From: DAISLF01 sp964517345
Lineage (GTDB): Bacteria; Patescibacteriota; Gracilibacteria; Peribacterales; Peribacteraceae
DNA length: 14,181 nucleotides
Direction: 5' to 3'
NCBI GenBank assembly: GCA_964517345.1
Contig: CAZFBZ010000037.1
Location: forward strand, 1 to 14,181
Positions 1 to 9,200 of the stretch are shown in pieces. The stretch's first letter is position 1; every line of letters begins with the position of its first letter. The position numbers were made by a program, and so were the translations under genes. Under the pieces are notes generated by a model that saw only the letters and a program-made list of their open reading frames with translations, was not told the DNA's origin and searched no databases.

Positions 1-3000
1 CAGATCATGAAGCTGCTCAACGGCGCCGACAGCCTCGGTGACGAGGCGAAAGCCCTGCGCGCCGCGGCGGCCGAAGCGCTTCTCGGGCGTCCGCTCACCG
101 GCGCCCAGCTGAAGAATCTGCCGCAGCTCATCGCGGATATGCACGAGGCTGGCGAGAAAGCATTCGAGATCGCGTGCAGGGCCACGCTGCAGGGACGCCG
201 CGTGTCCAAGGAAATGCTGGATCTGATCCGGCGCGCGACCCCGGAAGAGCTCGCCGAACTCGCCCGCGCACTGAAGCTGACCAAACCGGAAATCGAAGCT
301 CTCAGAGAGGCCAAAACCGCCCGTCTCCTCGCCAAGAGCGCCATTCTGCGGGCCGCTGTCAAAGCGGGTCTGTGGGACGCGGCGCACATGGTGGAAGACA
401 TGAACGCGCTCTTCCACGCGGGTGTCACCGGCAAGGGCGGGGCTGCCACGATGGAGGCGGCCAAAGGCGCGCAGAAACTCACCACCGTCCCGGCCAAACT
501 CTCGAAAACCGCGCAGGGCTGGGTCGATCTGATGGAAAACATGGTCAAGGCCGGAGCCAATGCCGACGAGCTCATCGCCGTGCTCAAGGCCGCCAAACTG
601 CAGGGGACGATTGCGGCGGATGCCCGCACGCTCGCGCTGATCCGTGAATCGCCGCGTGCCCAGAAGATTCTCGCCGGTGCCGCCAAGACCGGCGACGTCG
701 CCGAAGTCCAGCGCGCCCTCCGCGCCGCAGTCGCCGCGCGCAACCTCCGCATCGGTCTCAACATGCTCGGCGCCGCCGCCGATGTGTTCGGCATCTACAT
801 GGCGTACTGTGACTGGGTGGAAAACGGTCGGAAGATGGAGGAAACCAAAAACGAAGAGCTCAAGGCTATCTACGCCCATGCACGCGTCGTCAATGTCCTG
901 GAATTCGGGGCAAGCGCCACGGGTCTCGTCATTTACGGCGTCGTGATCATCCAGTCACTGGCTGCGGGCGAGGGCGTGCTGTGCGCGCTCGCCGGTTCGA
1001 CGGGCACCGTCATGCTGCCGGTCACCTTCGCGGTGCTCGCGGGCGGCTGGTATTACCGGTCGCTCAGCGCCGCTGCCGAAGGTTTTGCCATGGACGAGCG
1101 GGATTGGGCGAGGAAAGAACCCGGAGAACTCCTCAAGCGCATCGAGGAGCTCTCGCGCATGGAGCTGACGTGGGGCGAGATGGCCGTCACACGCACCAAT
1201 TTCGATCGTTCCATCGACTTCCTCTCAGGCAAAGATGACGACGTTGAATTCGAGAAGGATTTCGCCAGGCTGGAAGGCGCGGTTCTCGGACAGCGGCGCA
1301 CCGTCTTCGCCGCATACTTCATCCGGTCCACCGTTCTTTCACGCGACGAGGGCGAAAGTGAAGCGGCATACACCGCGCGTCTCAAGCACTTCATCGCGGA
1401 CCAGCTCGCCTACATCGGCGGCATCAGTCAGAGCAAATATGATGTGTATCTCGCCCCGTTCCTCGCGGATGCGCGCCGCCATGCGGAACTATGCGCTCTC
1501 TCGCGGACGCTCCGTGCCGGAAAGAAGTCGCAGAAGATGCGCATGCGCTACAACGACGAAGACATCGAAGTCGATCTCGCCGAGTATCTCTCGGCATCGT
1601 TCAAAGCGGATCAGCCCGGCAAGCCGCCCAAGACGTGGATCCTGCGCGAATACGCACGCCAGCAGCAGCCGCAGACGCTGATGGGCTTCCGGATGATGCG
1701 GTTGCAGGCGCAGCCGCCGATGGAAATCGCCAAACGCGAGAGTTGGCAGCGCAACATCCCCGAGTACGACAAATCAGACGCAAGCTTCGCCAACATGGGC
1801 ATCATCCTGCAACAGTCACTGTTGCTCGAAGTCGCTCCGTATCTCAACCGTATAGAGGCCCGCATCCAGGCGTTCGATTTCAACGGCTGGGAGATCACGG
1901 GAGCGGAGGCCGCAGCCAAGAATTTCGTCCGCTACGCCGTGTACAAGCAGATGCTCGGCATCCTCGAGCGCCGCTCCACCATGCTCATGGCCAAGACGGC
2001 GATCAGCGCCAAGGACTGGGACGACGCCCTCGGCGAGCTCCAGGTTCTCCTGACAGCACCCGACCTGCAGCGGTTCCACGACGATTGGAAAGCGAACGGC
2101 AGCCTGACTATCCCCAAACATGTCCAGCACCCCGAGATCTTCACGCAGCTTGGCGTCATCTTCGGGGATCTGCGCCGTCCACGTGTCTCCTCGGTGGAGT
2201 TCGTCGACAATCTTACGATTCCGCAGGTGCCCGCGCTCTACACCCGCGAACAGTGGAACAAGGACAAGGGGGAAGATGCCGAGGAGGGAGAATCCGACCG
2301 CATCGCCGAGACCCCCTCGCCGGGCTCGTCGGAAAGAGGTCTGCGTACCGAATTGATGGGAAAACATGCAGATCTCGTCTCCCGTGCCAAGTCGATGGAC
2401 AAACGGCGCGCGGAACTCTCGACGTCCGTCGGCGGGAAAAAAGCCAATTCCTATGACGTTCTCGCATTCGATCGCGACCTGCGCAAGCTCGATGAAGATC
2501 TCGGCTACTGGGACCGCCGCCTGCTGGATTACAACATGCAGATCCTGTCGCCCGAGTACCAGAGGACGGCACGCGCCGTGCGGGCCGTGGATGCGAAGGT
2601 GCAGCCCGGGCGTTTCGAGACGCCGTTTACCCTGTATCCCGAGCTGGAAGGTGCGGACGGTCTCTTCCCCGAGACTCAGCGTCGCCGTCCGGTCATTCGC
2701 GGCTACGGCGTGGAGATGCCCGCGGACATCGACGTGCTCAAGCAGTTCTTTGCCGAAATGCAGCAGGAGTACAAGCGCAGCTGGCTGACCGAGGATGCTC
2801 TCGCGTCCGTCATCTTCGCCCGCACCACGGATGCCGACGGCAATGAGCATTACCTGGCGACATTCGTTCATCCCAGCAATCTGTCGTCGTTCCCCCATCA
2901 GGTGAACAACTATCAGATCGGCGCGATGCGCCGGAAGGGGAGCGACGAAGTGGTCTTCGGGAGTCCGATCTTCGTTTACAACGACAATCCGCGCGATCCG

Positions 3001-4299
3001 TTCGCGGCCGGCTATCCGATCGATAACCTCACCGGCGCCGCCGTCAAATCTGCGCCCGTCATCGCCGTGGGCGGATTCGAGCACAGCGAGGAGCGCGACC
3101 TCAAGGCGTTTGGCATGCTCAAGACGCTCCCGAGTCCGTTTGCGAGCGCGGAAGATCGCAGGCAGCACGATCTGACGTATCAGAATTACGGACCGCCCCT
3201 GCTGTTCACCGCGGGATGCGATCTCTACACCGTGCGCGAGATTCACGATCATGTTCCGCCGCGCATCTCCCAGGGCGGCGAGCCGCTCACCGGCATCTAC
3301 GCGCTCAAGCTTCCCAAGAATGACGCGGGCGATCAGCCGTACCTGATGACCTACGTCTACGGCCGGTCGATGCAACGCGGAGCCACCGTGCTCCAGCGTG
3401 CCGTCGTGTTCCGTCCGGACGGCGCCATCAATCCCGGAGCGCTGCAGTCTGGATCGATGCCCGAAGCGGTCGGCACGCAGATGCGTGACAGGTTTACGAC
3501 CCGCCAGAGAGAGCGCCAGCCCATCGCGGAATCGGTCAATCGTGATTGCTCCGAACTGTCAGAAGTGGCTCAGGACAAGCTCGGGCGGCCCATTTATGGT
3601 TTCACGTACCAGGTGCGTATCCGCAAATTCTACGTGCTCTGCCAATTCATTCCGGATGTGCCGGGCGGACCCGAAAAAGTGCACTATTGCATGATCAACG
3701 TGAGCGGCGAGGCCGGACGCGGCAAGACGATCCTTGATGCTGCACGCGACGTGATCAAAGCCATGGACGGACCCGTGAGTCCCTGGAAATCGCTGCATGC
3801 GGATTCCGGCGGATTCAAGACGCGCATTGTAGACGGCGGACGTGGCGCGATGGATCTGCCCAAGCTTTCCGAGGAAGACCATCTGCTCCTGCACATGACG
3901 ACCTCGCTGCGTCCCGGGATCGAAGAATTCGTGCCGCCCGGGAGAGAGTTGGAACGCGACAAAGGCGTCCTCGACCGCGCGCTTGTGACGATGGGTCTTG
4001 AGGGCTCACTGACGGCCGATCAGTACAAGGAGGTCCTGCACATGTACACGCAGATCCGGAATAACCCCAAACTCGTTCTGCGCGAACGCGACGCGCAATT
4101 CATGCTGAAGATGTCGCTGCTGCGCATCGGCGAACAGAGTGGCCCGGCAGGCAACCCCGCCGAGGCCCTGGCGCGTCTGCGCATGGACGCCAACCTCCAT
4201 TTTGGGGGCAAAATCGGCCACTTCAGCCCCGGCATGTACGGCGGGATCACCCCGCCAGGAGTCACCCCACCCGCCGGCTTCACGGATACGCCCCGCTAG
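1..4299 (+). CDS. Giant membrane-associated protein of unknown function, C-terminal part (5' end outside the window)
   Basis: The reading frame is open from base 1 to a TAG stop at 4297-4299. The first ATG at 7 is probably internal, because the frame runs off the left edge. Residues are numbered from that ATG (1430 residues). Residues 1-240 are Ala/Lys/Leu-rich and helical. Residues ~247-267 form a hydrophobic segment ending in a MAY-x3-VE motif. Residues ~294-350 form a second hydrophobic block that could cross the membrane twice. Residues ~350-750 are helical, ~755-782 form an acidic Ser/Pro linker, and ~785-850 look coiled-coil-like. The rest is mixed beta/alpha, ending in a Gly/Pro-rich tail. 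The membrane core and a helix near residue 596 resemble residues ~1288-1411 and ~1603 of the next gene, so about 1000 residues may be missing upstream (inference). A GEAGRGKT stretch at residues 1234-1241 fits a Walker A pattern, but I see no other ATPase motif. I recognise no family. Confidence 0.85.
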   Translation, partial: QIMKLLNGADSLGDEAKALRAAAAEALLGRPLTGAQLKNLPQLIADMHEAGEKAFEIACRATLQGRRVSKEMLDLIRRATPEELAELARALKLTKPEIEALREAKTARLLAKSAILRAAVKAGLWDAAHMVEDMNALFHAGVTGKGGAATMEAAKGAQKLTTVPAKLSKTAQGWVDLMENMVKAGANADELIAVLKAAKLQGTIAADARTLALIRESPRAQKILAGAAKTGDVAEVQRALRAAVAARNLRIGLNMLGAAADVFGIYMAYCDWVENGRKMEETKNEELKAIYAHARVVNVLEFGASATGLVIYGVVIIQSLAAGEGVLCALAGSTGTVMLPVTFAVLAGGWYYRSLSAAAEGFAMDERDWARKEPGELLKRIEELSRMELTWGEMAVTRTNFDRSIDFLSGKDDDVEFEKDFARLEGAVLGQRRTVFAAYFIRSTVLSRDEGESEAAYTARLKHFIADQLAYIGGISQSKYDVYLAPFLADARRHAELCALSRTLRAGKKSQKMRMRYNDEDIEVDLAEYLSASFKADQPGKPPKTWILREYARQQQPQTLMGFRMMRLQAQPPMEIAKRESWQRNIPEYDKSDASFANMGIILQQSLLLEVAPYLNRIEARIQAFDFNGWEITGAEAAAKNFVRYAVYKQMLGILERRSTMLMAKTAISAKDWDDALGELQVLLTAPDLQRFHDDWKANGSLTIPKHVQHPEIFTQLGVIFGDLRRPRVSSVEFVDNLTIPQVPALYTREQWNKDKGEDAEEGESDRIAETPSPGSSERGLRTELMGKHADLVSRAKSMDKRRAELSTSVGGKKANSYDVLAFDRDLRKLDEDLGYWDRRLLDYNMQILSPEYQRTARAVRAVDAKVQPGRFETPFTLYPELEGADGLFPETQRRRPVIRGYGVEMPADIDVLKQFFAEMQQEYKRSWLTEDALASVIFARTTDADGNEHYLATFVHPSNLSSFPHQVNNYQIGAMRRKGSDEVVFGSPIFVYNDNPRDPFAAGYPIDNLTGAAVKSAPVIAVGGFEHSEERDLKAFGMLKTLPSPFASAEDRRQHDLTYQNYGPPLLFTAGCDLYTVREIHDHVPPRISQGGEPLTGIYALKLPKNDAGDQPYLMTYVYGRSMQRGATVLQRAVVFRPDGAINPGALQSGSMPEAVGTQMRDRFTTRQRERQPIAESVNRDCSELSEVAQDKLGRPIYGFTYQVRIRKFYVLCQFIPDVPGGPEKVHYCMINVSGEAGRGKTILDAARDVIKAMDGPVSPWKSLHADSGGFKTRIVDGGRGAMDLPKLSEEDHLLLHMTTSLRPGIEEFVPPGRELERDKGVLDRALVTMGLEGSLTADQYKEVLHMYTQIRNNPKLVLRERDAQFMLKMSLLRIGEQSGPAGNPAEALARLRMDANLHFGGKIGHFSPGMYGGITPPGVTPPAGFTDTPR

Positions 4300-4308
4300 G
4301 CGTTTTAG

Positions 4309-4337
4309 TGGCGAAAAAGCAGTTTTTGAGCTATAAT
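4309..4337 (+). promoter_or_regulatory. Sigma70-like promoter of the second giant gene
   Basis: A perfect TATAAT box lies at 4332-4337 in an A/T-rich island within GC-rich DNA. Seventeen bases upstream is TGGCGA (4309-4314), a poor -35 with three of six consensus matches. The spacer contains a five-A run (4314-4318) and a five-T run (4323-4327) separated by GCAG. The expected transcription start near 4344 leaves only ~8 nt before the ATG at 4352, or ~26 nt before the ATG at 4370. No Shine-Dalgarno sequence is visible before either start. The element aligns without gaps to 12261-12289 (22 of 29 bases identical), which supports it being functional. There is no clear intrinsic terminator between the first gene's stop and this promoter. 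Confidence 0.75.
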
Positions 4338-6280
4338 TAGTAGATTTTTCCATGTCCGGTCGCAGTCATATGCCCCCCGATGCTCTCGAGACAGCAGCGG
4401 CAGACCTCGCCAAGGAAGTGGCGGTCGATGGTGTGCCGCAGCTGCCTGACAGGCTGACACCCGAGGCGCTGACTGCCTATGTCAACAGGCTCTTCGGCGA
4501 GCCCGGTGCCGACGGATACCGCCGGCTGATGACGGCCTATGCCACACGCATGCAGCTCAACCGCCTGCGCGTGTGGGTGCAACCGAACGGCTTATGGAGG
4601 CGGGATAAGCCACAGCGGATCCGGGAGGAGGGCGTGATGCAGACGTTTTACGAGTACGTACCGAGCAGCGTCGTCCATTACCTCACGGAGTTGCAGAATT
4701 ACCTCCGGCTCCGCACGGCGCTCGCCATGCCCGTCAATGCCGATCTGGAGAGCAAAACGCTGACGCACCTGCGCGATCTCTCCACCGTGATCAACCTGCG
4801 AACGCTCCTCGGCCGCTACGGCCAGCTCATCGAGCTGCGCAACGAGATGCGGACGGAGCACGGCGCAGACAGCGGGATTGTCCGGAATCTCAATGTGACC
4901 ATCGCCGCTCTCAAGGCCGCAATCACCGCACGTTTTGGCGTCAACACCGCGCACACCCCCGGCGGGTCTCTGCGCATACGCACGCCGGCGCATAAAACTA
5001 CAGCCAAGCCGACGGGAACACGTCCGGCGGGTGCCAACATCGAAGTGCCCGTGACGACATTCATTAGTGCCGACATCGATAATGCGCATTATCTCGCACT
5101 GCGGCAGACCAACGGCCTGCTTGATCTCGAGATTAACTGGCTCATGAGCGGCATCGAGGGGGTGCCCGGCTACTCCCTGCCGCAGGAGAACCCGGTGATA
5201 TCCACGGTCCGGGACTTCGGCATCCTGCCCCAAAGAGAACTACTCCCGCTTCCGCCTGAACAGCTCAACATGGACCTGCTTGAGCGTGCGCTGGTGCTGA
5301 ACGTGCAGGAGGCGCGCAAGATCGCGGCAGCGGCCACGGAGTCCAACCGGACGGAGACCCAGGCAGCGCTCAAGCGGCTCAGCGATCAGCGCCAACTCAT
5401 CATCGCCGAGACTGTGGCCATGATCGACCGGATGGGCAAGAACCGGATGAAGAACGTCAAAATGCTCAGTCTCCGCGGTGCGCTCGACGCCTACGTCCGT
5501 GGTCCCGCGAGATCTCCCGTGGCGTCGGGGAACAATACCGCGACGGCGGCGTATCTGGAAAAGGAACTCAAGGACCAGATCGCCGGCATACGCGCGCAGA
5601 TGAGCGCCATGCTCGATTCCGGCAACATCCTCACGGTGCAGCTGCCCGAGGCTGCCGAGGATCTCTTCAACAGCCAGGGTCGGCAGGCGGCATGGCGGAC
5701 GATGGAGGCCCTGGTTGTGCTCCGCCTGACTCCGCTCGCCGCGGCCCGGAAAATCCCGGGTGCAAAGCTGATCGGCGACATTCCCTACGTGGGCGAGTGG
5801 CTGGGGCTGGAGGCACCGGCGACACGGCGTGCCACGATCATGAAGGAGATCCGCGTGGCTCTCGGGTATCCCGAGAAGTACGATCCGCTCCTCAGCGAGG
5901 AGGAGAACCGCACGAAAAACAACGTCACGCTTACTCCTCAGGACAAGGCGCGGATCCGCGAGAAGCTCAAGAGTACGCTCGATGTCCTCAAGAAATACCG
6001 TCCGCTGTTCGACGCGCACAAAAAGAAGATGGACGACAACCTGACGGCTCTCACGGATCTCCGCCAGGTCGCCGACCCCGATTCTCTCCTGGGGGTCGAG
6101 CCCGCCACCGAGGCCCAGCTCCGGCCCCACCTCGTGGGCGGGCGCGTGACGCCGGACACGGTGGTCAAACTCAAGGCGCTGCCCGACAACGCGGCACGCA
6201 AAAGTCTGTGCATGGCGGCATTCATCAAGCTTTTTGCGCAGTGCGAAGGAGATTGGCAGGCGTACACCAAGACGCTCGCG
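4309..6280 (+). repeat. First copy of a tandem gene duplication (promoter, leader and N-terminal block)
   Basis: This region is paralogous to 12261-14179. The similarity covers the promoter, the untranslated leader and about 640 codons of protein, and continues to the right edge of the window, so the true duplication is probably longer. Recognisable shared blocks include RLTPEAL, YRRLM, QLNRLR, FYEYVP, HTPG-x2-LRIRTP and HLVGGRVTP. The protein copies are clearly diverged (about half to two thirds identical by eye in the best blocks), so the duplication is not recent. Confidence 0.85.
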
Positions 6281-9200
6281 GCCTACCTGGGCGAGCTGGA
6301 GGACGTGTTGAAGATGCATCTGGAGATGTCGATGATCCTCAACCGCACCTCGAGTTCCCTGACGAAGGTTCTCGCAACCCTGGGCGGAGCGGCGTTCCTG
6401 TGGTGGGTCGGCGGCCGCGGCGGCCTCGCGCGCTTTCCGGTCTTCAACAGCACGCTGCGCTGGGGGCGCATCCCGATGCGCGGCCCGTACATCATCGGCA
6501 CGCTCGCCCGCGGCTTGTATCGCATGGGCAACGGCATCCCGAGCCTCATCGATCGCGCTCTCACTGCGGGGGCCGAGCTCGCGTGGAGCGACAGGGGATG
6601 GGGCCGTGTCGGCAACGCCGCGAAGAAGTTCTTCTGGGATCCCCAGGGCAGTGAAGCCGCTGCCGTCCGGAATCTGGCCGCCATCCAGAGGGATCTGGAG
6701 GGCATCACGGTCGCTGCCGGGGCACGCGTCCGGCTGTACAGCAAGGCCTTTCAGCGCCTTTCCGCGCTTGAGCTGGAAGCGGGCTATCTGGCGCCCAACG
6801 CCGCCCGCAACGCACTTCTCCAGAAGATCGCCGCCGCCCGCACGCGTATCCTCACGCAGGGCCTCGAGGCCACGCTGACGCAGACAGGAACCAGCCTGAG
6901 GCAGAAATTCGATGAGCTCCGCGTGTTCTTCGAGCAGGTCGATAAAACGGCGGGAGCAGCGGGACGTCTGGAACTGGTGGAAGCCGTGTCCGCGGCGCGG
7001 GCGCGCCTGATCACTGCAGGGGCACAGGAGATTCCCGCCCTGGCTGCGACGGGCGACACGCTCACCTTCTTCCGCGCACAAGCGGCGCGTCTGAGCTACC
7101 TCGAATCGCAGATCCCGCACCTCTCGGCACCTGCGCAGGTTACGGCCCAGATGGAAGTGGCCACCGCCCGCTACGCGGTCCTGCGTTCTCTTACCGCGGT
7201 GGTACAGAACACGCCGTCCGGAGCAGGAGCGACGGCTGTCAGAGAACAGCATCTCGTCCTTCTGGCCCTCCTCGAAGAAGAGGCCGCGCTGCTGCCGGTC
7301 GCGCAGCGCACGCAACTCCTGAATTTCTCCGCGCAGGCTAAGACCGTCATCGGCACTGAGCTCGGCGTCAATTCCACCGTGGCGCGTGCGGCTCTCACCT
7401 GGGATGCCGGGCAGCGATCCACAACCGTTGTCGCACTGCTCAGAAATTCCTACGGTGGAGCCGAACCGGTCCTCCGGCGCCTTGGTTTCACCAGCCTCAA
7501 GCAATTTACCGATCTCATTGAACGCGTCCACCTGCTGCGTCACGAGGAACTCCTCCGGGAATACGCGGCGCTCGACAAGGCGCTCGCCGCGAAGGACGCC
7601 GCCGCCGTCAGCGCCAGCCGGGGCAGACTCATCGAGATCTTCCATGCAAAAATCAACGAACTGATGCGGGCCGGCGTGTCTGAAGAGCTTGCGCGCGATC
7701 TTGTGCGTCGCGGCATCTGCGGCGTGGGTGACGCCGCGGGATCCCAGCCGCTTATCACTGGCACCGGTGGCCTGGCATCCGCCGAGCTGCAGGCGGTCCG
7801 CGCGGCTCGGCTGCTCGAATCATCCGCGGCTACGTCCACGCTCGTTCGTCTGAGCCCCGGGGCCAGGAGCGCCCTGTCGCTGCTCGGCGTCTCCGAGCAG
7901 TTGGCTATCCTGCGGGCCGTCCGGATGTCGCCGCATCTGACCGCGTACATCAATGGTCTTGTACAAGGGAGTGATGAATTGCTCTGCTCGATGCAGCTTC
8001 TGCGGTCGCCCGGTATCCGTACCGCGCTCGCCGGTCTTACCAGCGAGGCCGAGGTGGCTATCGCCATGCGCGGCATGATGGCGATGGAGGCCGCGCAGAT
8101 AGAGGTGCTCGCCGCGCGCCTGGCAGGAGCCAGTACCGCGGCGCGTCCCGCCATGCTTCTCGAGGCCGCCACTCCGCTTGCCGGCACGGCCCCCCGCTTC
8201 GCCACTGTGCGCTGGCTGATCGGCGGCGCCGGCAAGCTTCTGCTCATCGCCGCGCCGATCATCGAAGGCGTCATGGCATACGGCAACTACGTGGAATATC
8301 AGAGACTGCGGGAGGTTCGCAGCGAACTGGAGAAATACATTGCGTCCATCTTCCCTGCGGATAAGTACGAGAAGAACGGGTACAAGTACAAGCACAAGGA
8401 GACGGAATTCGAGGTCGATACCGAGAAGATTCTGACGATCTCCGACGACATGCTCTCGCGCGCGATGGTCGACACTGGCGTCGCGATCGGTGCGACGGCC
8501 GCGGCGAGCGCGATTGTCCTGTACGCATTCCTGGCGAGCAATCCGGTTGGCTGGGTGATCGCCGTGGGTCTCATTCTTGTGACCACGGCGAAACTCCTCC
8601 GCGACGAATGGTCAGAATCTCGCAGGAACGCGGCCTTGCGCACGTTCCTCGCCGATCTCGACCCACGCCTGCTGCAGGTCTTCAGTCTGGAACAGGTGAC
8701 CGGCCTCACCTACAGCGACATCAACAAGCGCATCGGCTGGGAGGTCAACGAGAACCGCGCCTGGCTCCTCGGCATGCGGAAATCGACCGCCGAAGCCCAC
8801 AATGAATCCATTGTCACGGCGCGCGAGGTGCTCGCGATCAACATCGCACTGATGGAAATCCGGCGCATCAGTCCGGTGTCCGATGATATGTATGTGCTGC
8901 CCGACGGCAGGGGACTCGCTGAGATCCTCTTCGACAAAGATCTGTCCTTCCGGCGGCATCTCCTGAATGCGATTTTGCCGGACTGGAAGTTGGGCGGCGA
9001 CGAACTGCGCGGAAACCAGATGCGCGGCGCGGACGGCGCGATGCGTCTCGTTCTCGCGTTTTGCTACCGGCAGTGGTCGCGCCGCTATGATGACATCCAG
9101 CGTGGGGCTCTGACGGAACAGCCGGGAGAGTCGGGCCGCATTGCCGCACGTCTGAACAAGCTGGGCGGCGTCTATCTCGGCAAGGGACTGCTCATCATCG

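Noticed and set aside
5240..7645. Long antisense open frames (also 8612-10264, 1816-3375 and 12170-14029 on the - strand) of about 520-800 codons
   Set aside because: All four lie in exact codon register with the sense genes, where an antisense stop needs a sense TTA, CTA or TCA codon, and these are rare in GC-rich genes. Their Arg/Gly/His-rich translations look like shadows, and the sense frames are supported by paralogy and repeats.
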